A stretch of 18,422 nucleotides of DNA. Origin: an uncultured Candidatus Melainabacteria bacterium. Lineage in GTDB: Bacteria; Cyanobacteriota; Vampirovibrionia; Gastranaerophilales; Gastranaerophilaceae. Positions 13,601 through 18,422 of this stretch are shown in pieces; position 1 is the first letter of the stretch, and every line of letters begins with the position of its first letter. Made by a program: the position numbers and the translations under genes. The stretch is taken from NCBI GenBank assembly GCA_934726055.1, contig CAKVCZ010000020.1:1-18422 (forward strand). Reading direction: 5' to 3'. Below the pieces are notes generated by a model. It was given only the letters and a program-made list of their open reading frames with translations, searched no databases and was not told where the DNA came from.

Positions 13601-14823
13601 TCAAAAATGTAGGCATCAGTAATCGTTATATCTCCATATAAATCAGGTTTTATAAAGCTGTTTTTAATTTTTAGATTAACATCCGCATTTGAGTTAAAGT
13701 TTGCATCTTTTGCTACGGAAATATTTATATCAGCTAAGTTATCCAAATTATCACTATATGGAATTATTTCTAATAAATCTTTTGCCTTTGCATTAAACAT
13801 TTTAACCTGCAAATCAGGTATTGGTTTTTTAGAAGATATTTTATCGATAGAACCTGAAATTTTTGCAGAAAATTTAGGAGTCATAAAGTCAATATTCGGT
13901 ATGTTTAAGTGATTTCCGGATAATAAATAAGTTGATTTAAGTTGAATAGAGTGCGGATATGAAAAAGTTTTATTTACATAATCTGAATTAAATATGATAT
14001 TTTTTATTATCAAATTTGCAAAATATTGCTTCTGCTTTGAAATTTCTTGTGCAGAGTGAAAATCAAAATTTATCAGACCTTCAATGTTTTTGATTTTATT
14101 TTTTGAAAGAGTACTGACAATATCTGAAAATTCACTTAGATCCAAGTTAGTTATAGCGGCAGATATTTCAGGAGGGTAATCATCTAAATGTTTATTAAAT
14201 GGTAATTTTGAATCAATAGAACAATTGAAATGTGCATTATTAGAATCTGTTAGGATATTTAAATCTGCATCTGCATTTATATATTTTTTTTGATTAAATC
14301 TATTTATATTAAAAAAATTACCTCTTAGTAAAACTTTTTTATTTTTACTTTTATCAGTCAAATTTATTAAAAAATTCTCTGCCAATAGTTTTGAATCATT
14401 AATATTAATAACAAAATTAGAGTTTTTTATTATTAAAAATTGTCCTAAACTAAAATTTAGCTCTTTATCGAAATTTATGTCAGCAAATAAATTTGTTGAA
14501 CTAAAGTAGTTCAGATGAACTTTGCCGAGAATCAATGGTGGTAAAGAAATTTCAATAATTGGTTTATCTACTGAAAATGCCGTAGATAAATTATCATTTA
14601 GCAGCTTTATATTGTCAGCTTTTATCCATAGAGTCGGAGTCAAACCCATTTTTATCTTTAGATTAGATAATTTTAAATTTAAGCCATATTCTTTTTGTAT
14701 GTATTGAGTAATTAAAGGACAAACATTTGGCATATTTAATATAGCGGGTAATCCCCAATAGTACAAGGCATACACGCATACTGTAATAAATATTCCAATT
14801 AGTACCTTTAATCTTTTCTTCAT
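10675..14823 (-). CDS. AsmA/TamB-like giant envelope protein
   Basis: This 1382-residue protein has one N-terminal membrane helix (about 6-26, after MKKRLK). The remaining ~1350 residues are predicted by eye to be almost wholly beta-strand, with many IxIxG and LxLxN alternations and few cysteines. The N-terminal stretch (about 40-120) resembles the AsmA/chorein-like start. The C-terminal ~200 residues (NANFIVKNGRMPKLGSLEYLL, then LSLYIIGDYNL and VFGKLSRKIS) resemble the AsmA-like C-terminal domain. Proteins of this build (TamB, YhdP, YdbH) form long hydrophobic grooves spanning the periplasm and are implicated in phospholipid transport to the outer membrane or in outer-membrane protein assembly. 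The size is close to TamB and YhdP (~1260). This supports a diderm envelope. It lies 38 bp downstream of the oxidoreductase gene on the same strand. It has no ribosome site; TAAAAT lies 6 nt before ATG, so leaderless translation is possible. Confidence 0.88.
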   Translation of the reverse strand: MKKRLKVLIGIFITVCVYALYYWGLPAILNMPNVCPLITQYIQKEYGLNLKLSNLKIKMGLTPTLWIKADNIKLLNDNLSTAFSVDKPIIEISLPPLILGKVHLNYFSSTNLFADINFDKELNFSLGQFLIIKNSNFVININDSKLLAENFLINLTDKSKNKKVLLRGNFFNINRFNQKKYINADADLNILTDSNNAHFNCSIDSKLPFNKHLDDYPPEISAAITNLDLSEFSDIVSTLSKNKIKNIEGLINFDFHSAQEISKQKQYFANLIIKNIIFNSDYVNKTFSYPHSIQLKSTYLLSGNHLNIPNIDFMTPKFSAKISGSIDKISSKKPIPDLQVKMFNAKAKDLLEIIPYSDNLDNLADINISVAKDANFNSNADVNLKIKNSFIKPDLYGDITITDAYIFEPIKSAPSGATIKINYNKDVLNLDVHVPTNINQYVDVKGPIFIYKNNSTDLHITSTDRIDLALAERLLDPIHRTFKFLLGPVPIMGFRGYGQIDLTVKGTRQDPHTFGWFKTNNATVSFDDIKNFELNNGNALLTFSDTNTKFELKSGTVNNKPINIQGTCSLEGLFNFDAKLNNQQLNDLLITLKTSPMLNEIAKSANLIHKTTGLADFSLNIAGKLLDINDLDFGKNVHAKGEINLKSNNIEITGQKLPVMGVTGKLLFKDTNINLDLYSSITALSKIYLKGTLTNNLANITFKTDVIRIYDFLKAVKIPNIYISGKREDDLSTAAIEGKYNGNISNIDISKISAKGKIQLKNTNLIYAKNKIPIQINAGTININNSELILSKNILKIGTMPAIIDGRIRNIFSKNPILDIYLSSKPNQKFFDYMFNKNSVYPIKAKGDITCITTFKGELNKLNSAIKLHLNKDSSLYYMGSAIGDNNNRIHLDFQGIIEPHALRIKMFNYDKMILSQRGKLSPSRQLSMNGAIYYYKEPYFKNLKIKTAMPTDMRIFNIIFKKPLIKGGYFTSDIEINGNAFNPKILGQINTTGMNIPFFDTTIKSINMQFMPKEIIGKLNGDVLSNNFIIELNANNNFTPPYVVNTAKIETKNLNVNTILETLNQYEVEAVKSATTTSKTNSDNVYKFDINNLIIKKLQIIANTVLINKIQAHNLNTEMSMKNGTMKVDRFNFLLAQGTMNGSVDYNMHSQKSNFNLNVSNADANALLTSLFDVKGQIYGDIDGNLYLSCTGGIQEACIKTLNGNANFIVKNGRMPKLGSLEYLLKAGNLVKSGITGLSINGIVDLATPLKTGSFESIKGAIKFNNGIADNIQILSSGKDLSLYIIGDYNLVNYNANMYVFGKLSRKISTVLGPLGNLSLNTLFNTIPGVDLNDTSNAKLVNEINKIPGLELSNKTFRIFAAEIHGDINGEDYVQSFRWVE

Positions 14824-14861
14824 ATTTTAATTTTAACGCAAAATCAGGTTTATAACAATTT

Positions 14862-16124
14862 CTAAAGAGTTTTTAACAAATATTTTGCTAATCCTACTCC
14901 CATAGAAAAACAACTTGGAATTATTCTAAGTGCTGCTTGTGCATAAAAATCCGCACTTAAACATCTGCCGGCAACAAATAAGTTATCAATATCCTTTGTG
15001 ATTAAGGCTTCAATTGGTAATTGATATTCTATATTTACTTTTTCTAAAACAGAATTGTCTTTTTCTGTTGAATGAACATCAATTGGATAGTTTGATATCA
15101 AAACAGGGTTATCAAATTTCTTACCGCTTTTTAAATCTTCTACTGTGTAAACATACTTTCCTCGAATTCGCTTACTCTCTCGAACACCTAACATATCTGC
15201 AATATTTGAAATATATGACTTTTCAAATCCTTTAAAATATATTTTTAGAAAATTTGCGATTCTTAATATGCTTGAACGACCGCTTTGTAGAACTTTTGCA
15301 TATTCTGTTGGTTCTAATGGATTTCTATTAGCCTCAGATAGAATTCTCGGACAGTTTAAAGCGACAGATGACGGCATTCCGGGTATTGTAAATATCTGAA
15401 AATAGTTTCTATCCTCATTTTTTAGGATTTTTTTTGCTACTGCGTCATCAAATAGCGGTTTTAGAGCCCAATTTATATTGCTATCCCAAGTGTAAGCAGT
15501 AGAAAGATGTATCTCTCCATTTATAATGCAGGATGTTGTAACGTCCCTATTATTATCGTATTCAAGTATCCATTTTGAAAATTTTTCTAAATCTATATTA
15601 GACATAATAAAGCGTAAATTTGTTGGTTGATATTGCAAATTATTTTCTAAAAATTCACAATTTGCAAGCTGACAAACTTCGCAATTCCCTGTTGTATCAA
15701 TTAGATATGTCGGTTCGATATGTACCGATAATAAATTACACTCAATTTCTATCGAATTGATATGTCTATTTGAAATATCTAAGGCTTTTATTTGTGAACT
15801 AAACATTGTATCAACATTACATTCATTCATTAACTCATCAAATACAATCTTTGCAATTTCGGGATTAAACCATCCGCTATTGCCATCACAATAAGTGATT
15901 GAGGCATTATATTTTTGCATTTTTTCAGTAAAAGCTTCTAAAAATTCATTATTAATTGAGTTATCGGAAGTTTTCATCATAGGTGTAACAAGAGCTGAGG
16001 TCATAGAACCTCCTAAATGAATATTTTTTTCAACTATAAGAACTTTTTTACCTGCTTTTCCAAGCTGATATGCAGCTGCACATCCTGCTGTTCCACCTCC
16101 AACGATAACAACATCATATTTCAT
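14862..16124 (-). CDS. FAD-dependent oxidoreductase, coupled to the mnmD-like gene
   Basis: This 420-residue flavoprotein has an N-terminal Rossmann dinucleotide motif, VIVGGGTAGCAAA (7-19; GGGTAG at 9-14), ending with the ribose-binding acidic residue E32. The DTTG motif lies around 164. The C-terminal FAD block, LFVAGRCLSADFYAQAALRI (about 382-401), is typical of the FAD_oxidored family (PF12831-like), whose substrates are mostly unknown. The start codon overlaps the end of the upstream methyltransferase gene by 11 nt and has its own site (AAGGAG, 7 nt before ATG), so translation is probably coupled. The pairing recalls bifunctional MnmC, where an FAD domain converts cmnm5U34 to nm5U34 and a methyltransferase domain completes mnm5U34. 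The family differs from the MnmC1 (DAO) domain, so that role is only a hypothesis. A generic redox function is the alternative. Confidence 0.9.
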   Translation of the reverse strand: MKYDVVIVGGGTAGCAAAYQLGKAGKKVLIVEKNIHLGGSMTSALVTPMMKTSDNSINNEFLEAFTEKMQKYNASITYCDGNSGWFNPEIAKIVFDELMNECNVDTMFSSQIKALDISNRHINSIEIECNLLSVHIEPTYLIDTTGNCEVCQLANCEFLENNLQYQPTNLRFIMSNIDLEKFSKWILEYDNNRDVTTSCIINGEIHLSTAYTWDSNINWALKPLFDDAVAKKILKNEDRNYFQIFTIPGMPSSVALNCPRILSEANRNPLEPTEYAKVLQSGRSSILRIANFLKIYFKGFEKSYISNIADMLGVRESKRIRGKYVYTVEDLKSGKKFDNPVLISNYPIDVHSTEKDNSVLEKVNIEYQLPIEALITKDIDNLFVAGRCLSADFYAQAALRIIPSCFSMGVGLAKYLLKTL

Positions 16125-17535
16125 TATTTTTCTCCTTGTATTGTTTTATAAATTTTGAACTTGAAATTAAGTTGCTGTTTTTCATTTCTAATTCTCTGTT
16201 TGATATAATTTTTTCATTTGATAAATTTAAATTGGTATCCTTGAAAACAATTCCCGCTTTTGAGTTGATAAGTCCCATATCATAATTGTCAAGTGGATAT
16301 TCAATAAGTTTTGGATTTTTTGTTGCAATAGTACCTGTAAATTTATTTTCTGATTTATTGTAAATTTTACCTACGTAAAATTTATTTTTAAGAAAAGCAT
16401 TTCTTATTGAAGCTGAATTTGAATATGTAATAATCATACCATCCTCATTTAACTTATTAAATAGAACGTTAAAAAAATCATAACTCCACAAACTTGGAGC
16501 TTTTGCTGGGGTAAAAGCATCTAAAAATATATAATCATATCCGTAGAATTCATTTCTTGAAATATGTCTTGCATCCTCAGAAAAGAAGTTGATTTTAAAA
16601 GTGGCTAATTTAAGGGCTTCTAGTGTGTTTTTATAGCATGTCGATATATACCTATAATATATATTATGTAAGAAGGTGCATTTATTTACTTTGGGGGTGT
16701 AATTACCCTTATTTGAAATATAAAATTGAATAAAAGGGCTTAAATCTTGTCTAAAAAATTGTTTATATTTTTTATCTTTCAGTAGTTTTCTTAGTGAATT
16801 ATCTAAATATTCAGAGGCATATTTATCTAATAGATTCATTAAAATTATATAATTAATTTCATTATGATATTCATATTTAGAATTTATAGTAGGCTCACAT
16901 TTTTTTAAATATTTATCAACTGATTTTATCTTAGTTAATTTTATTTTTGCACCTTTCTTTTGTGTATTAATTAATGGTGATAATTTCATAAGGGTTTCAT
17001 TAATATCAAACGCATCAATTTGAATATTATATTTTTGCTTCTGATTATTTTCAAGTTCTAATTTTCTATTTTTATTTATTACAGTAGAAAAAATAGTATT
17101 TTTTAATTTAGTCGCCAAAATTTCTGGTGAAAATTTATTTTTAAAATTTGATTTGTTAGAGTAGTTACTGTCTTTATCATCTAAGATATTATTGGTATCT
17201 ATCGTATCGTTATAATAATGTGTATCCGATATGTTATTGGTATCTATCTTGTCGATATAAGCGTTTTTGCTAAAAATACTTTTTTTATTTTTTGCTAAAA
17301 TTTTTTCAAAAAAATAATTTAAAAAAGATTTTGTATTGTAACCAATTCCATAACAAATATCAAGAATTTTTATATTTTTATTATTGTTAAAAAATTCATT
17401 AAATTTTGCAGGCAGAATGAATTTTTCGTATGCTTCACTGTAAGCACCGAAAACAGAATGATATATATCGTTAAATTCATTGCTGTATAGCCCAACAGAG
17501 CCATCTTGCGTATAATAAGGTATAAAATCAGCCAT
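16114..17535 (-). CDS. MnmD/MnmC2-like tRNA methyltransferase with large Asn/Lys-rich insertion
   Basis: This protein is predicted to methylate nm5U34 of tRNA with S-adenosylmethionine, as the MnmC2/MnmD (DUF752) family does. It has 473 residues against about 220-300 usually. The N-terminal substrate block DGSVGLYSNEFNDIYHS is at 11-27. SAM motif I is LDICYGIGYNTKSF (58-71), and IQIDAFDIN (171-179) may be the acidic loop. The signature DYIFLDAFTPAKAPSLWS is at 334-351. The tail AGIVFKDTNLNLSNEKI (427-443) resembles the C-terminal motif I recall from the Aquifex/cyanobacterial branch. Between motif I and the acidic loop, about 80-168 is an Asn/Lys/Asp-rich insertion with a duplicated DTNNI unit. 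A further extra segment spans about 185-310. TATAAT lies 6 nt before ATG with no ribosome site (leaderless type). The gene is first in an apparent operon with the oxidoreductase and AsmA-like genes. Confidence 0.87.
   Translation of the reverse strand: MADFIPYYTQDGSVGLYSNEFNDIYHSVFGAYSEAYEKFILPAKFNEFFNNNKNIKILDICYGIGYNTKSFLNYFFEKILAKNKKSIFSKNAYIDKIDTNNISDTHYYNDTIDTNNILDDKDSNYSNKSNFKNKFSPEILATKLKNTIFSTVINKNRKLELENNQKQKYNIQIDAFDINETLMKLSPLINTQKKGAKIKLTKIKSVDKYLKKCEPTINSKYEYHNEINYIILMNLLDKYASEYLDNSLRKLLKDKKYKQFFRQDLSPFIQFYISNKGNYTPKVNKCTFLHNIYYRYISTCYKNTLEALKLATFKINFFSEDARHISRNEFYGYDYIFLDAFTPAKAPSLWSYDFFNVLFNKLNEDGMIITYSNSASIRNAFLKNKFYVGKIYNKSENKFTGTIATKNPKLIEYPLDNYDMGLINSKAGIVFKDTNLNLSNEKIISNRELEMKNSNLISSSKFIKQYKEKNNEI
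17189..17260 (-). repeat. In-frame 27-bp repeat within the mnmD-like insertion
   Basis: Two copies of a ~27-bp unit start at 17189 and 17234, with 15 identical bases (TTATTGGTATCTATC) and 3 mismatches in the rest. The offset of 45 bp is 15 codons, so the frame is kept. They encode the repeated DTNNI segments (around residues 98-102 and 113-117). Confidence 0.85.
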
Positions 17536-17541
17536 AAATCA

Positions 17542-17547
17542 ATTATA
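17542..17547 (-). promoter_or_regulatory. -10 box of the mnmD-like operon (leaderless type)
   Basis: The minus strand reads TATAAT, TGATTT, ATG: 6 nt from box to start codon. There is no Shine-Dalgarno and no clear -35. It lies downstream of the terminator of the preceding gene, so it is a genuine transcription-start region. Confidence 0.65.
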
Positions 17548-17602
17548 ATCTATATTTGACTTATATGGAAATATGTAAATATTGTTAAATTTTCATGTTA
17601 GC

Positions 17603-17628
17603 AAAAAAAAGCCGCAAATTATGCGGCT
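17603..17628 (-). terminator. Intrinsic terminator of coiled-coil gene 2
   Basis: A GC-rich 7-bp stem (AGCCGCA 17610-17616 with 17622-17628; loop 5 nt) is followed on the minus strand by eight T, including the base closing the stem. This is the strongest classical terminator in the window. It separates the coiled-coil gene from the mnmD-like operon. Confidence 0.93.
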
Positions 17629-17632
17629 AAAA

Positions 17633-17676
17633 TTTGGTTTTTTGGTTTTGGTTATTTATTTTGGTTTTTGGTTTTA
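17633..17676 (-). repeat. CCAAAA-type low-complexity 3' region
   Basis: Between the coiled-coil gene's stop and its terminator, the plus strand has five GG pairs separated by T-rich spacers (17636, 17644, 17650, 17663, 17670). The transcript would read as irregular CCAAAA repeats, nearly free of structure. No function is assigned. Confidence 0.6.
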
Positions 17677-17703
17677 TTTTATCTTCTTTTTATTATATCA
17701 ACC

Positions 17704-18231
17704 TTATGCAAATTTTGGTGCTAGCTCTTGTGCTGCTTTGCCTATTGCTGATTCTAATGCTTGTAATTCATTCTCTACTAATTTTAATTCGTTTTGTAAT
17801 TTCAAGCATTCTTGTTCCATTGATTTTTCTTTTACTTGTAATTTCTTTTCTTCACTTTTTCGGAACTGATCTAATCTTTGTTGATATAAATTATTGTACA
17901 TTAATTGTTGACTTAACATTTGGTATTGTGGATTGGTTACTTGACCACTTTGGGCTTGTTGCATTCCCATTACTCCACTTAATTGTGCCATATCCATTCC
18001 GGCGGTTTGTCCGGCAAAATTATTTGATGCTACCATATATTGGCTTAGACGTCCCATCATTGTTGATGGTATGGTTGTTAAGTCATTCAATGATACACTG
18101 CCATCTCCTATCGCTGCTGTGTATGATTGCAAGTCCATTAACTCTTGTTGTTTTTGCATCAATCTATAATTGATTTCACTTCTTTGATGCTTTAACATAT
18201 ATTGTCTTGCTGTGAATACTAAGAATGACAT
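17704..18231 (-). CDS. Small Gln/Met-rich coiled-coil protein (paralog 2)
   Basis: This 175-residue protein is of unknown function. It starts MSFLVFTAR and has a first helix rich in Q, K and E (about 10-37). A central region rich in M, Q, G, N and S follows (about 38-118). A strongly charged coiled coil (about 118-165: LDQFRKSEEKKLQVKEKSM and on) precedes the ending APKFA. The ends and layout match the 167-residue protein at 149-652 (MxxLxFxAR, NYxLxQ near 20-25, ELxxLxxxxxxA...APxF). Codon use differs: this gene favours A-ending codons (GCA, ACA, TCA), paralog 1 favours T-ending ones (GCT, ACT, TCT). There is no signal peptide. The start has a weak AGGGTAAGG just upstream and a leader with short repeats. 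A strong terminator follows. The opposite-strand reading frame here is a hydrophobic mirror of the charged coil and is rejected. Confidence 0.85.
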   Translation of the reverse strand: MSFLVFTARQYMLKHQRSEINYRLMQKQQELMDLQSYTAAIGDGSVSLNDLTTIPSTMMGRLSQYMVASNNFAGQTAGMDMAQLSGVMGMQQAQSGQVTNPQYQMLSQQLMYNNLYQQRLDQFRKSEEKKLQVKEKSMEQECLKLQNELKLVENELQALESAIGKAAQELAPKFA

Positions 18232-18263
18232 AACCTTACCCTAAACCAAATATTCTTTGATTT

Positions 18264-18334
18264 CCTTAACCTTTAAATCTTTAAAACCCTTTATTTATTT
18301 ACTAAATTCCGAGTCTTTAAAACCTTAACCTTTA
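18264..18334 (-). repeat. Interleaved short repeats in the leader of coiled-coil gene 2
   Basis: CCTTAACCTTTA occurs at 18264-18275 and 18323-18334; TCTTTAAAACC occurs at 18278-18288 and 18314-18324. In gene orientation they read TAAAGGTTAAGG and GGTTTTAAAGA. They lie 33-103 bp before the start codon. They could be protein-binding half-sites: the CTTAACCT core is reminiscent of the cyanobacterial Pho-box half-site as I remember it. That link is speculative. Confidence 0.6.
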
Positions 18335-18388
18335 CCTTACATGTATATAAACAATTTCTGGCTATTTTTATTGCCTTTTTTATCCCTG

Positions 18389-18408
18389 TTTGTTAACTTT
18401 TGTTAAGA
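18389..18408 (+). promoter_or_regulatory. TGTTAA direct-repeat motif, site 3
   Basis: The plus strand reads TTTGTTAACTTTTGTTAAGA, identical over 20 bases to the minus strand of sites 1 and 2. Relative to coiled-coil gene 2 it is in the opposite orientation, so it may serve a plus-strand gene beyond the right edge. A nearly symmetric site could also serve both directions. Confidence 0.5.
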
Positions 18409-18422
18409 CTTCTCTTTTTTAT

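Noticed and set aside
17633..17676. G-quadruplex-forming element
   Set aside because: The GG pairs are only two long and unevenly spaced, so any quadruplex would be weak. It is better described as low-complexity sequence.
17634..18173. Plus-strand 179-residue hydrophobic reading frame opposite coiled-coil gene 2
   Set aside because: It is the mirror of a K/E/Q-rich coiled-coil coding strand, which always reads as F/L/I/V-rich. The minus-strand frame has a paralog at 149-652, a terminator and sensible ends.
1..18422. tRNA, rRNA, riboswitch, prophage or defence-system genes
   Set aside because: I looked for T-loop and anticodon-arm patterns, rRNA blocks, integrases, toxins, nucleases and Cas proteins and saw none. 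This was visual inspection only.

Overview
The window is AT-rich (about 30% GC by eye). It reads like a chromosomal stretch from a non-photosynthetic cyanobacterial relative, most likely a gut-type Melainabacterium (Vampirovibrionia, Gastranaerophilales-like). The main pointers are an OmpR-family regulator that matches my memory of cyanobacterial RpaA almost end to end, a type IV pilus retraction ATPase, a very large AsmA/TamB-like envelope protein that implies an outer membrane, and the low GC. The taxonomic call is inference; no rRNA gene is present.

Left edge (1-814): a minus-strand gene for a small Gln/Asn-rich coiled-coil protein lies between two nearly identical ~99-bp repeats. Each repeat carries a strong hairpin and a TGTTAA direct-repeat motif. 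815-1876 (-) is pilT. 1973-3778 (+) is lepA. 3807-4502 (-) is the RpaA-like regulator, divergent from speD (4722-5192, +, TTG start). uvrC (5263-6918, +; lacks the C-terminal HhH domain) and an atypical dnaJ (6988-8046, +) follow. mnmG (8129-10009, -) is convergent with dnaJ and divergent from a small exported protein of unknown function (10050-10658, +).

Right half (10675-17535, all minus strand): an apparent operon runs from an MnmD/MnmC2-like tRNA methyltransferase with a large Asn/Lys-rich insertion, through an FAD-dependent oxidoreductase that overlaps it by 11 nt, to a 1382-residue AsmA/TamB-like protein. At the right edge (17704-18231, -) is a second small coiled-coil protein, paralogous to the one at the left edge. 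It has its own strong terminator and a repeat-rich leader.

Functional themes are translation and tRNA wobble-base modification (lepA, mnmG, mnmD-like plus oxidoreductase), envelope and pilus functions (pilT, AsmA-like protein), DNA repair (uvrC) and polyamine synthesis (speD). Three features are not ordinary housekeeping. First, a family of small coiled-coil proteins is associated with a 20-bp TGTTAA direct-repeat motif that may be an OmpR-family operator. Second, TATAAT-type boxes recur exactly 6-7 nt before start codons, which points to widespread leaderless mRNAs. Third, several conserved enzymes have reduced or expanded architectures.
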